The notes under the pieces: generated by a model | Databases searched by the model: none | The model's input: only the letters and a program-made list of their open reading frames with translations | What the model was told of the DNA's origin: nothing | Position numbers and translations under genes: made by a program | Part shown: positions 32,573 through 43,261 of the stretch, in pieces | Layout of the letters: each line of letters starts with the position of its first letter | Position numbering within the stretch: the stretch's first letter is position 1 | NCBI GenBank assembly: GCA_036365145.1 | Contig: JAEOAD010000048.1 | Location: forward strand, 16,809,001-16,873,000 | Direction of reading: 5' to 3' | DNA: 64,000 nt | From: Orientallactaga sibirica | Taxonomy: Eukaryota; Chordata; Mammalia; Rodentia; Dipodidae

Positions 32573-33825
32573 CCTGCTCTGTCCAGCAGTGCCAGTGTCC
32601 TTGATTGCCCACCACCACTAGACGGTAAGACCTATTGCTAAAGATGTCACATGCTGCTGCTGCAGGGCATTGAGAAACCAAGCCAGAACTCAGCTGGAAA
32701 CCTCCTCCCTGCTGGCTAGCATACAACTTTGACACAGAAAAACAGGGAAATCTCTTTCCTGCTTCAGTTATATCATCTCTATTTCCAAGACACTCAACTT
32801 AAAGATGTTTGTATGGTCTCTCTCCAAACACCCATATGGGCTGTTCTCAAGCTAAGATTTAGGTTTATTTATGGCAGAACTTTAAAATATTTTTTAAATG
32901 AAAAAGGATATATGCATTTCTATCTGTTACGTCCCCAAATCTTACCTTCCAATAAACAAAAGATCAAAAATAAATGCAAAGTTGCTCACTAGGAAGATTT
33001 GCATTGTTTTTGGCAGTTTTCCTTTCCAGAATCAGAGGAGAGCAATTTCCTCTATAGTTTCTTTGTTTTATGGTTATTGAACACGTGTTACAGGCTGGAC
33101 ATGTACTAGAAGGAGTGTTCAATGCATTAGTTCTTGTTATCCACAAGAAATCCTTCAGGGTTGTTTAAGTAGCGGAAATTTAGCTCCATTAATAACTCTC
33201 TGAAGGCCACGCAGCTAGGATTGGAGCCCATGTCTATAGTTCTGACAGTAAAGTTCTTGTGCTATTTGTTTCCACCCCATTGTCCTTGCCAGAGAGGTGG
33301 TAAACTAAGAGGCTGGAAGGAGTGTGTGGGAGAAGAAATGGGAAAGGACAGGAGCCGGCTAGTATGGCCTGCTACAACTTGTCAGAGTGACCAGGAGTAA
33401 AAGACACTTAACAGATATCTTGAGCTGGGGCCCCGGCAGCAGACTGAGGGTGGGAGGTGGCCATGCATCTTTGCAGACATTTGAGCCATGCCACGATCAA
33501 CCTGCCACTTAGTTGTAGCTCTGAAGACAACTGTAGAGTTTCTCGGGACCTTTTCAGATGAACTGGAATATATTCTGTTTGAATGCCGTGTAATTCAATC
33601 TTACCATCATTTCTCTGTTTAATAAACCAAATCAGAAACGTTTTATCCTTTTCCTGAAGTGCGGCAAAGCCATTTCGATGAATTAAGCAGCCTTCCCCTT
33701 GAAGTTGTATTGAATTACTTAACAACCTGGTGATTCCCTGGCAAGGGCCTCCCTTAAATATAGATTGGTTTTGAACTATTCCTAATCTATAGCTAAAAGC
33801 TTATAGAAGTTACCTCCAATGCAGA
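32573..33825. other. Unique spacer, no gene seen
   Basis: No recognised repeat. The interval 33540-33740 is free of simple repeats and of low-complexity drift and might be conserved non-coding DNA; that is a guess without an alignment. Confidence 0.45.
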
Positions 33826-34111
33826 TGTTGCAGTTAACTTTCTCACTGCTGGTACAAACACCTGAGCAGAGGCAGCTCCTGTGAGGAAAGGGTTTACTTC
33901 AGGCTTATGGTTTTTAGGAGGAAACTGGCTCACTTCATCACACATCCAGAAGACAGAGAGAACAGCCAGGCCCAGTAAGCAGGAGCTGACTCTGAACACA
34001 CAGTATGACTGGACCTCAAGATCCACCCCCGGCCAGCTGGAGACTAAGTAGGAAGCTTAAGCAAAAAGACCTGAAGCTATGAGGAACATTGACATTCAAA
34101 CCACCACAACA
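33826..34111 (-). mobile_element. MaLR (ORR1-like) LTR remnant
   Basis: Antisense order: 'ttaactttctcactgctggt', 'gaggaaagggtttacttcag', 'ctggctcacttcatcacaca', ending 'gacattcaaaccaccacaac', which is the reverse complement of the MaLR 5' start (tgtggtggtttgaatg). Confidence 0.65.
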
Positions 34112-35231
34112 AGCTTTGCCTCTGGTCTTTGCTAATGTTATCAGAGTGCGTTTGAAAGTAGTATTTTGGGTGCCTGGCAAACCTGTGCAGTCTGCTTTAT
34201 AAAAATTTTCCCTGCCTTCAGATCAAGTCTTTTCCTGACATACATACAGATTAGAGAAGACTGTAGCAAATTTGCCATGACTACATTTTTTTTTAATATA
34301 TATATATACACAACCAGAAGTCATCTTTAGTGGGGAAATAGGTCCTGATTTTTACTAAGGCAAAGACTGAGCAGAGAAGTCAATCCTGATGCTGTTTTGA
34401 AGAAAGTAACGAAGGGGCTTTAATCACAAGGAGAGAAAGCAAGAGAAGAAGACACAGAGCCAGAAAGAAGCAGAGAGAGTGCTACCTGCCTTAGCAATTA
34501 CGGGGAAATGGAAGGAGTAGAAAGAATTGGGTCACTCTGACATCTGTTATGCTAGCAATTTTGCTTTCAACATTATTCATAACTATTTTTTTTCCAGTAC
34601 ACAATCTGGCCTCAAAGCAAAACCGTGGGTATTTGTGAATAAGTACAGTAGTCAGTATATTGTAAGTAGGATAATAAAAGTGGGGAGATTTATGATAGGC
34701 TACTGTGAAAGGTAGGGAGGATCTATGCATAAAGGGTAATTGCCTTTGAGAAGGAGCATTGCCCACCGCCAAGAGCATTTCACCTTCTCCAAATGTGGAA
34801 ATTGCACATTGATCATTCTAAAACATCCCGTGCAATTTATAGCCTCAAATAGACCATGTGCTGTGGATTGGAAGAACCCCGTAGTGATGCATCAAGATGG
34901 AAAGTTGGAATGCAAAAAAAAAAAAAAAAATTAATGAGACAATGTATTTTCAAAAGCATTGTTGCTCTGGGAAAGCAGCTTGGCTGAACGCCTCTGCGGA
35001 GAATTGCAAGGTGGCTGCTGCAAGTGAGTCATCTCGATGCCTCTGCAAGAGCTGTCCGTCAAAGATTAACTGCTGCGTTTCCTGAGCTAGCTCTCTGGAT
35101 GAGGCAAATGCAGTTTAGGGGATAAAGGTATGGAAAGGAAATTTGCCATATTATGACTGGGAGCTCATGTTTTTTATGAACTGCACATGCTTGGATACAA
35201 AATGAGGAAAAGCCAATGATTCAAGAGTCAG
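34112..35231. other. Unique spacer with (TA)n near 34298 and poly(A) near 34914
   Basis: No recognised repeat body or supported gene. The stretch 34960-35090 is GC-balanced with no repeat match. Confidence 0.45.
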
Positions 35232-35426
35232 GTGGAGGAGCCAGGCTGGTAATCCTATCTACAAGACTCCACCACAGGCAGGTTGCAAGTTCAAGGCCAG
35301 CCTGGGCAGCTTAGTAAGACACTGTCTCAAAATAAAAGGCAAAAAGAGGCCTGGAGAGGTAGATCAATGATGAGTGCTTGCCTAGCATGAGCAAGGCCCT
35401 GAGTCCTGGACTCTGTCCTCAATACT
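35232..35426 (+). mobile_element. B1 fragment followed by ID-like SINE
   Basis: 'aagttcaaggccagcctggg', 'taagacactgtctcaaaata' is B1-like sequence; it is followed after an A-rich link by 'aatgatgagtgcttgcctag' and 'gagcaaggccctgagtcctg', an ID head. A B1-then-ID arrangement, opposite to B4. Confidence 0.6.
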
Positions 35427-35613
35427 ATTTTTTAAAATATTTTATTTATTTACTTAAGAGAGAGGTGGGATGGACAGGCCAGAGCCTCTAGCCACTGCAA
35501 ATGAACTCCAGATGCATGTGCCACCTCGTGCATCTGGCTTTACATGGGAACTAGGCAATCAAACCCAGGTCCTTAGGCTTTCTAGGAAAATGCACTTAGC
35601 AATCTTTCAAGGC
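35427..35613 (-). mobile_element. B2-like SINE, short form
   Basis: Antisense: 'aatattttatttatttactt' tail, 'ggacaggccagagcctctag', 'gtgcatctggctttacatgg', 'gcaatcaaacccaggtcctt'. Its head is diverged. TSD cctcaatact at 35417-35426 and 35614-35623. Confidence 0.94.
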
Positions 35614-35626
35614 CCTCAATACTCTT

Positions 35627-36155
35627 TGTTTTTTAAAAAGAAGGTGGCAAGTTGTCACCTTGCTGTTTCTTAGGACTTCTGTTCTTGGTGTCCTTGCTTC
35701 ACCTTCGGCGCTGTGTTGTCACAACTTTGTGACCATAGCTTCCAGAGCAGGGTGGCAACAACAGACGCAGATCTGTAAGATCACACCTGGGCAGTGCAGG
35801 GAGGAAGGACAGGTTGCTGAGGAAATGACAGGGAGATTAGAATTGCTTTGTGCTGCTGGGACCAAGAAAGCTCTGAGGAGATGTTAGAATTCAATAGAAG
35901 TGTTGCAGACAGATGCAAGGGTACATCTTGCTTGCTCAGACACATGGGGAGGTGAAAATTCAAGTGAGGATAAGATTACAAGGATTCCAGGTTGGCTAAC
36001 ACGGAGAATCTGTGTAGCAGGGAAAAGATGAAGCAGCTTTAAGTACAACACGGGTCCTGCAGAGAGCATATGGCAGAGGGGAAATGGAGGAAATGGGAAC
36101 AAAGCTTTGATGAGCCTTTGTTTAACCTAGCACAACGGGGGAGGCTGTGATGATC
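35627..36155. other. Unique spacer
   Basis: No recognised repeat or gene. Confidence 0.5.
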
Positions 36156-36164
36156 AGAAGGCAG

Positions 36165-36357
36165 CCTTGGGCTTGAGAGATGACTCAGCGGTTAAAGTTC
36201 CCGAATACCCGCGTAAAAGCCAGATGCACAAAGTGGTGCATGCATCTGAAATTCGTTTGCAGGGGCAGGGGCCCCTGGTGAGCCCATACTCATTCTCTGT
36301 CTGCCCTTCTCTCCTCCTTCTGTCTTACTCAAATAAATAAATAAAAATTTGAAAATA
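36165..36357 (+). mobile_element. B2-like SINE with internal deletion
   Basis: 'gcttgagagatgactcagcg' goes from 'gttaaagttcccgaataccc' straight to 'taaaagccagatgcac', so the B-box region is deleted. It has a CT-rich run and TAAATAAATAAA tail. TSD agaaggcag at 36156-36164 and 36358-36366. Confidence 0.93.
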
Positions 36358-37132
36358 AGAAGGCAGTCTCCTCATGCTGGTCAGGGTTTCTTTTGTGGCA
36401 CAGAAGATCTGTAATTTGATGTGATCCCACCTTCCATGTCCTGCTATCAGCACGTGGACTACTGGAGGTTGATCTTTTCAGAAAGCCCTTGCCTATACCC
36501 ACGTCTCAAAGGTTTTTCCCTGTGTTTTCCTCTAGTAGTTTTAAAGTTTCAGCTCTTCCATTAAGGCTTTGGATCCATTTTTTAATTTGAGTTTCATACA
36601 AGGTAAGAGATAAGGATAGAGTTGCAGTCTTCTACATGGGGAGGTCCAATCTACTGGCACCAAGTCCATAGACTTTCGTTCCCACAACTCTGTCAAGAAT
36701 CAGGTGGCTGTAACCTCGTGCGTTTATTTCTTAGTCCTGCACTCTCATCCACTGAACTACATGACTATGTTGGGGGAGAACCAGCTGGTTAGTTACCATG
36801 CTTCTGTGGTACCATTGGGAATCAGATGTTTCCAGCATCACACTTTTTGCTCGGGGTCTTTGGGGTCCTTTTGTGTCGAATGTGTTTTGAAAGTCGTGCT
36901 CCCTGATTCTGGGCAGAACATCAGTGCAATTTTGATGGGGATTGCACTGGATCTGTAGCTCCCTTTCGGTAAGATGGCCATTTTCACAATATTGATTCTG
37001 CAAGTTCAGGAGCGTTCACGAATTCATTCATCTTCTGGTCCCTTTAATTTTTTTTGCTTCTTCAGTATTTCATGGGTTTCCTTGTCATGTTCTTTCACCT
37101 CCTTGGCTAGGCTTATTTTTAGGTTTCATTGT

Positions 37133-37513
37133 TGTGGTAGTTTGAATATATGTCCCCCAATATATTCAGTGTTTTATTAGTTATAGTTTGCATCCGTGAT
37201 CACCTTGCTAGAGGCAATGTCACTGGGGGCCAGTCTTAAGGTGTGGTGGGTTTGAGATTCCATTGTAAAGATATGCAAAGTGTGCCTAATAGGAGTTCCT
37301 GAAGCTTGCTGTGGCTGGGCTGCAGTTTTGCTCTGTGTGCTGTGTGGCTGGTTGGTTTTTCTCTCTTGCTTGGCCCTGTGAAGGCAGGCCAGCTTCTTCT
37401 GCCGTTATGGAACTTCCCCTGGATCTGTAGAGCTTCAATAAATAATATCCCTTCCTCCATAACTGTGCCTGGTCTGGAAGTTCATCTCAGCGAACCTGAA
37501 GCTGTCTGCTACA
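37133..37513 (+). mobile_element. MaLR-like solo LTR with perfect TSD
   Basis: 381 bp, TGTGGTAGTTTGAATATATG to GTCTGCTACA. The 5-bp TSD attgt is exact (37128-37132 and 37514-37518), and L1 sequence continues across it. The poly(A) block 'agcttcaataaataatat' lies about 80 bp before the end. Related copy at 41015-41372. Confidence 0.93.
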
Positions 37514-37639
37514 ATTGTTATCCGTTTTCTTGTCTTGCTTTGTTTTTGAGGCTACTGTGAATGTGAACAGTGTGAATATCGTTTTCCTGATTTCATGGTG
37601 GGGGGATGGGGTGTGTCATATATGCATATGCATGTGCCT

Positions 37640-37980
37640 TTGAAGTGTCCCAGGTGCTCCATCCTGCAGAGGATGGAGAGTGTTGGTCTGCGTTAACAGG
37701 AGCAGAACTTCAGGTGTCTTGCTCCATGGTTTCTCTGCCCATTCTTTCTTTGAGCCAGAGTCTCTTAGTAATACCCAAATTCACTGTTTCTCCACAAGCT
37801 AGAATGATTTCCTGATCTCTGTTCCCTTTTGTGGGACTGGGGTTACAGGAGGGTGTGGCCATGCCCAGCTGTTGACATGGAATCTGGAGGTCTGGACTGG
37901 GACAGTCTCAGGCCCCCTCAAGACCTCGTGCTTGAGCAGGAAGCACACCTTCATGGCTGAGCCATCTCTCCAGTCCACTT
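37640..37980 (-). mobile_element. B4-type SINE in L1
   Basis: Antisense: 'gagccagagtctcttagtaa', 'gggactggggttacaggagg', 'tgtggccatgcccagctgtt', then an ID-like head 'ggctgagccatctctccagt'. L1 homology resumes after about 37995. Confidence 0.7.
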
Positions 37981-38272
37981 CTCGTGACTTCTTTTTCAAA
38001 CAGGTTTCTTGGTGTATGGGAAGGCTACTGATATTTTGAAATGTTGATTATGTAACCTGCCATCATGCTGAAATTGATCATCAGATCTAAGAGGTTTTGG
38101 AGTTTTGAAGGTCTTTTATGAGTAGGATCATGTCCTCCTCTTGCATGATCAGGCTAATATTTCAAGCGCTTCGTGGAATAAGAGTACTGAGAGGGCATTT
38201 CCTTGTCTCCTTCCTCACGTCTAAGGAAATGTTTTCAGTTTTGCGCATTTCAGTATCTGGTCAACTATTAGC

Positions 38273-38538
38273 TTTTCATTACGCTGTGGTGTGATCCTTC
38301 TGTCCAATCCTTTTCGTTACGCTGTGGTGTGATCCTTCTGTCCAATCCTTTTCGTTACGCTGTGGTATGATCCTTCTGTCCAATCCTTTTCGTTATGTTG
38401 TGGTGTGATCCTTCTGTCCAATCCTTTTCATTACGCTGTGGTGTGATCCTTTTGTCCAATCCTTTTCCTTACATTGTGGTGTGATCCTTCTGTCCAATCC
38501 TTTTCATTACATTGTGGTGTGATCCTTCTGTCCAATCC
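38273..38538. repeat. Tandem array, 7 units of exactly 38 bp
   Basis: Units begin with tttt at 38273, 38311, 38349, 38387, 38425, 38463 and 38501. Each reads TTTTC-(A/G/C)TTA, CGCTG or a variant, TGGTGTGATCC, TTCTGTCCAATCC. The unit differences are few substitutions and there are no indels. The array lies inside minus-strand L1 reverse-transcriptase DNA, and one unit resembles the L1 sequence expected at that point. Confidence 0.97.
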
Positions 38539-39419
38539 CTTTTCAGAGCTTGTATGAAGAAGAGGTGCTCAACTTTGTCCTAGGACTTTTCTGCATTTGT
38601 TGTGATGTCCATGTAATTTTCACTGGCATCTGTCTATATGCCATATTGCATTTATTGCTTTGCATGGGCTCTGCCAATCTTGTATCTTTGGAATAAAACA
38701 AACTTCACCGTAGCTGAGTGTATGATCTTTTCTAAGGCTGGTTTAATTCTGTTTGCATGGATTTTATAGAGCGGTTTTATATCTGTCTATATCGGGGACA
38801 TTATTCTATAGTTTTGGTTTTTTGCCAGTTTTGGTATTGTCCTTAGAGAATAAAGTCTTCTTTTCCTTTTGGGTTCCTTGAACAGTTTGAGGAATTGGGG
38901 TAGTTCATTTGTAAAGGTCAGGTAGAATTCAAGCAGTGAATCCATCCAGACCTGGCGTTTTCTTGGTTGGGAGATTTTATTACTACTGTAATCCTATTGT
39001 CGTGATTAATTTGCTCAGGTTCTTAATGTATTCTTTGCTCATTTTTTGGCAGGTCATTTTTATCTAGAAATTTATCATGAGTTTTAAATTCAGCCAAATA
39101 TGATAACTATAAGCCCTAATGGTCCTGCGTATTTCAGTGGTCTCTGTTGCAATATCCCCCTTCTTGCCTCTAATTTTCTGAACATGTGTCTTCGTTCTTT
39201 GCCTCTTAGTTAACTTCAGCTGTGGGTTTCCCTGACTGGTCTCTTTAAAGAACCAACTCTTTGTTTCATTGATTCTTTGGATAGTTCTGTCAAGGCTCGA
39301 TTTCATTAATCTCAGCTGTGACATTTATTGTTTCTTTCTTTCTACTAATGTTGGATGCGACTTCCTGCTGTTTTGTTAAGACCTTGAGGCACGCCCTTAG
39401 GTTATTTGTTATCCCTCTG

Positions 39420-39465
39420 CATTTTGCAAGCAAATGCCTTTAACTGCTGAGCAGGCTTCCCAGCC
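39420..39465 (-). mobile_element. B2-like SINE 5' fragment
   Basis: 'tgcaagcaaatgcctttaac' and 'tgctgagcaggcttcccagc' match the antisense SINE head. Only about 45 bases remain between L1 sequences. Confidence 0.6.
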
Positions 39466-40258
39466 CTCTCCCCTCTGAATTTTAATGTGGGTATTCCTAG
39501 CTAAAATCTTCATACTTAGAACAGCCTTCATTGTATTCCACAGATTATGCTAAATTATGTTTTCAACTTAATTTTATGTGAGGATTTAAAAAAAAAATTC
39601 CCTCCTCCTCCTCCTCCAATTTCTTCAGTGACACACTGATTGTTCAAAAGTATATAGTAAAAATCTTCATGTGTTGTTGATTTTTAATTTTATTTTGCTA
39701 TGGTTTGAATTTCAATTGTGAAAATTTGTTAAGGATAAAATGTGGACTATTTGGATAAAGTTTTATGGGTTGCTGAGAAAAATATATATTCTGTTGTTGC
39801 TGGATAGAATGATCTGTAGAGGTCTGTTAATCATTTAATCCCAAGTGCAGTTTAATTTTGAGATTTCTTTGTTGATTTGGGGGTGGGGTGGTCTGGAGGA
39901 TCAATCTTTTGATTAGAATGGAATATTGACATCATTGACAATTTTTGTATTAGACTTATCTGTCCCTTTAATCCAGCAGAGATTATGAGATTTGGTATAC
40001 ACTGACATTCAGTGCACATGCATTTACAATACCATGTCTTCTTGATGAGTCTGGAGTGATCTGTATCTCTTCTGACTTACTTGTGTCTGAAATCCTTGTC
40101 AGAGACAAGCAGAGCTACTACAGCTTGCTTCCAGTTCTCTTTTGATTGGATTATAATTTTCCACACTTTTGCTTTCTATCTTTATGTCTTTGCTGGTGAG
40201 GCACATTTCTTGCAGAAAACATCAGATCTTGATTTTCAATATAATGAGCCAGTCCACA

Positions 40259-40480
40259 TTAAAAAATATTTTATTTATTTGAGAGAGGCAGATCGATCAA
40301 TCAATCAATCTATCTATCTAGAGAGAAAATGGGAATGCCAGGTGCTCTGGCCACTGCAAAGAAACTCCAGATGCATGTTACACCTTGTGCATCTAGCTTT
40401 ACATGTGTACTAGGGAATTGAACCTGGGTCATTAGGCTTTGCAGGCAAGCAGCTTAGCAGCTGACCCATCTCTCCATCCC
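40259..40480 (-). mobile_element. B2-like SINE, short form
   Basis: Antisense: 'aaaatattttatttatttga' tail, a short (ATCA)n/(TCTA)n variant in place of (GA)n, 'tgcatctagctttacatgtg', 'gaattgaacctgggtcatta', 'ctgacccatctctccatccc'. TSD cagtccaca at 40250-40258 and 40481-40489. Confidence 0.95.
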
Positions 40481-40489
40481 CAGTCCACA

Positions 40490-40692
40490 ATTTTTTTCTT
40501 TTCTTTTCTTTTCTTTTTATGAAAGAGAGAGAGAGAAGAGAGACTCCAGATGCATGGACCACCTGTGCCCACATGTGAACTTGTGGGCTTGTGTCACCTT
40601 ATGTGTCTGGCTTATGTGGGTCTGAAGAGTTGAACATGAGTCCTTAGACTTTGTAGGCAAGTGCCTTAACCACTAAGCAATCTCTCCAGTCC
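40490..40692 (-). mobile_element. B2-like SINE, rearranged
   Basis: Antisense: (TTTTC)n tail, (GA)n, then 'gactccagatgcatggacca' and 'cacatgtgaacttgtgggct', 'tatgtgtctggcttatgtgg', 'ccactaagcaatctctccag'. The 'aactccagatg' block directly after (GA)n shows a deletion near the 3' end. Confidence 0.85.
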
Positions 40693-40699
40693 TTATTGG

Positions 40700-41014
40700 A
40701 CATTATTAATGACAAACAGTTTATCAAATATTTATTGACTATTCCTGGAATATATAAAATGTAAAATGCTTAGAAGCTTAAATAGAGGAGGCAAAAAAAT
40801 GCAAACAAACAGATGTTACTGGATCAACTAAATGTTAAAAACATTCAGGGAAAAGTAAAGAGTATAGCCATATTTTTAATTTCAAAACTTGGCTTTTCTT
40901 AAATCTAGAAGATAAGTGAATATATCACTTATTTATTTTTAGTTATTAAAATGAGTCTGAAGTACCAAAGTTAAGTCAGGAGACCCCAAATGCAGTTGTG
41001 ACTCTGTTATAAAT
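40700..41014. other. AT-rich spacer
   Basis: No recognised repeat or gene. Confidence 0.5.
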
Positions 41015-41372
41015 TGGCTATTGTTTGAATAGATATCCCCCAATATCTTCAGTGTTTTATTAGTTTGTAGTTTGTATCTGCAGCTACCTGGCTGGAGACC
41101 GTGTCACTGGGCAGATCTGAAGGTGTGGTGGTGGGTTTAGGATTTCAATCTAAAGATATACAAAATGTGCCTAGCTGGAGTTCCTGAGGTGTGCTGTGCT
41201 GTGTGGCTTTGGGCTTCTCTCTCTTTCTCTCTGCTTGGACCTGTGAAGGCAGGCCAACTTCTTCTGCCATTATGGAACTTCCCCTGGATCTATAAGCTTC
41301 AATAAATCCCTTCCTTCATAAGTATGCCTAGCCTGGAAGTTCATCTCAGTGAACCTGAAGTTGTCTGCTACA
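41015..41372 (+). mobile_element. MaLR-like LTR joined to a SINE tail
   Basis: Same family as 37133-37513: tggctattgtttgaatag start, 'tgtcactgggcagatctgaa', 'ggcaggccaacttcttctgc', 'agcttcaataaatcccttcc', 'gttgtctgctaca' end. The flanking 5-mers do not match (taaat and gcatc). What follows, 41373-41412, is only the CT-plus-AAATAAATAAA tail of a B2-like SINE. Confidence 0.85.
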
Positions 41373-41499
41373 GCATCTCTCTCTTTTTCTCTCTCAAATA
41401 AATAAAATAAAATAGAGTTTGAAGAAAGCATTATTTATTAATTTATAGAAGGTAGTTTGATGCATACTATATCTATCTATTTAGCAAAATAAAAGTAGT

Positions 41500-42000
41500 A
41501 GCTTTCCCCATAGGACCTATAATGTCCTTAGCTACAGGATTTTGATCAGGTTTCTAGTACCAGGCATGAATTCCTTTCTATGGAGAAGGCCTCAAATCAG
41601 ATCAGGAAGTGGTGGGTTGCCCCTGTAACAGTCATGTGACCATTGTACTCATGGATACATCTTGCCTGGCCATTTTTATTGGACTGTTTATTTCCCACCC
41701 TTCTATTTGGATTCACCTTTCCAAATGTCTGCCTCTGCTGAATTTCTCATCCAAATCCTGTATTTTATTTTTAATATCATTCAGCTGATCATTTTTGTTA
41801 CCTTTGAAGTTATTTAATTTTTTAAACAATAGTCTTTTGAATTTAGTGTCAACAGTTCATTTCCTTTGATATATTCCAGTTATTGAGGAGCTATGACTTT
41901 TCAGGGGTGTTCTAATATTATCTTACTATATATATATATATATGTATATATATAGTCCACATGTTTCTGTTGAGATATAGATATCGCCTTCACTATTATA
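41500..42000 (-). mobile_element. L1-like internal sequence with (TA)n at 41930-41955
   Basis: 'gatcaggtttctagtaccag', 'catgaattcctttctatgga', 'cagtcatgtgaccattgtac', 'acatcttgcctggccat' resemble internal L1 DNA in antisense. The assignment is from memory of rodent L1 sequence and is weaker than for 36390-40250. Confidence 0.4.
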
Positions 42001-42262
42001 TGAGAGTTTTTTCAGGTAGCAGATCTCTCTTATGGGTTCAATGTCCAACACATCTTGACCAAAAATACTGTACTCAAAACATCAACCCCAACATAAACAC
42101 CTTCCCCCAACTGATCCTATAAAGCCCACTACCTGAGGAACTCAGGCGGGCTGTGCTCCTCTCTTGTGAGCCAGCCCTGGCAGCTCACGCTTTTCCTGAA
42201 TAAAAGCTTTCATCTTTGCCTCAGAGTGGTTTGCGTGGTTGTGGTCACTCCCGAACCTTACA
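42000..42262 (+). mobile_element. Class I (ERV1-like) LTR, left edge uncertain
   Basis: TATA box in 'atcctataaagcccactacc', poly(A) signal in 'cctgaataaaagctttcatc', then 'cctcagagtggtttgcgtgg' and an end 'ccgaaccttaca'. This promoter-to-R-to-U5 layout is that of gamma-type LTRs. L1 antisense sequence begins immediately after. Confidence 0.6.
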
Positions 42263-43085
42263 GTTATTAGTATATAGGAAGGCCATTGAGCTTTTATTTT
42301 GACTGTATCCTGTTGCTTGGCTCTCATTGTTTAACTACTCTAAGAGCTTTCTGATGGGGACTTCAGTGTCTCCTATGTAGGATCAGTTCACTGACAAATA
42401 AGGATACTTTGACTGTTTCTTATAGTTCCTATTCCTTCCTTGAATTTCCTTCTCATCTTGTTGTTCCACCTAAGACTTCAAGCACTACATTGAATAAGAG
42501 TGAACATCCTTGTCATGTTCCTAATTTTAGTGGAAATGCTTTGAGTTTTTCTCCATTTAGTATTGAAGCAGGCAAGTGGAGGTAATAGTTTAGCTACTTA
42601 GAATACTGCTCAGCTTCAGCAATAAACATACCCTTCTTCTCACAATGGACCCAGCAACCTCTAGGGAACCTGGGATCCACACTGTAGTGAACTGCACATT
42701 ATGCCCCTACTGACCAATCCATGTGCACTTGACTATCCTCCACTCGAGTGGCCTGCTGCCCAGTTGGTTGTGCATCCAAACTTTAAGTATCACTTTGCTC
42801 TTAATAAATTGTCATTTTATAGACAACTGCTTGCGTGCACCCTTATCCAACTATTTGGGTAAGATGCCAAGAACCTACACACCCATAGAGATCACCCGTA
42901 ACAGAATCATGCTGCTATAGGTTTGTTAGATGTTTCTTCAATTTTGTTGAGATATGTACCTTCTATTCCTAGTCTCTCAAAGAAAACAGCTTTCTATAAC
43001 ACAGTGGGTACTTTCTGCTGCAGTTACTTGTGCCCATACATCTGTGCTTTAGTCACAACGTATATTCCTGAGACCACAGTGGCTC
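42263..43085 (-). mobile_element. L1 ORF2 reverse-transcriptase region, interrupted
   Basis: 'ttattagtatataggaaggc', 'tctaagagctttctgatggg', 'aagacttcaagcactacatt', 'ggaaatgctttgagtttttc' are antisense L1 RT sequence. It is split by an LTR at 42564-42903 and resumes with 'atgctgctataggtttgtta' and 'accttctattcctagtctct'. It duplicates L1 coordinates also present near 38.1 kb, so this is a separate L1 copy. Confidence 0.75.
42564..42903 (+). mobile_element. Solo LTR (ERV1-like) inside L1
   Basis: Starts TGAAGCAGGCAAGTGG and ends CACCCGTAACA. It contains the poly(A) signal 'ctcttaataaattgtcattt' and a U5-like 'cccttatccaactatttggg'. The 4-bp flanks gtat and gaat differ at one base, fitting the 4-bp TSD of class I elements. 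L1 sequence continues on both sides. Confidence 0.7.
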
Positions 43086-43261
43086 TCCTTGGGGTCATCT
43101 ACTGAACTAGTGTGGAAAAGTCCCATTGGGACTTAAGAGACATAAAACACAAGGGGTCTGTGACCCTTGTGGCCTACGTCAGGTGGGAGGAGCTCTCCTA
43201 AGATGGCTCCACGATACTGTCCGTGTGGCAGAGATGGAGACCAACAATATCTTTTACTTAA
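43086..43261. other. Probable upstream part of repeat family Y
   Basis: 'gggaggagctctcctaagat' and 'ggctccacgatactgtccgt' look LTR-like, but I could not fix an edge. Confidence 0.35.

Larger units (their letters stand above)
36390..40250 (-). mobile_element. L1 ORF2 region, inactive, with many insertions
   Basis: Antisense L1 ORF2 in order from its C terminus: 'gaaagcccttgcctataccc', 'gtcaagaatcaggtggctgt', 'taagatggccattttcacaa', 'tttcacctccttggctaggc', then RT-region blocks ('gaatccatccagacctggcg', 'agaaccaactctttgtttca') and, near 40000, blocks upstream of RT. Stops, frameshifts and insertions destroy the frame. It encoded the endonuclease/reverse transcriptase used in target-primed reverse transcription. 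It hosts a solo LTR, a B4, a SINE fragment and a tandem array. Confidence 0.88.

Noticed and set aside
38273..38538. CRISPR-like array
   Set aside because: Units are contiguous with no spacers, inside a mammalian L1.
36390..40250. Intact L1 ORF2 as a coding gene
   Set aside because: Frame broken by stops, frameshifts, an LTR, a B4 and a tandem array; annotated as a mobile-element relic only.
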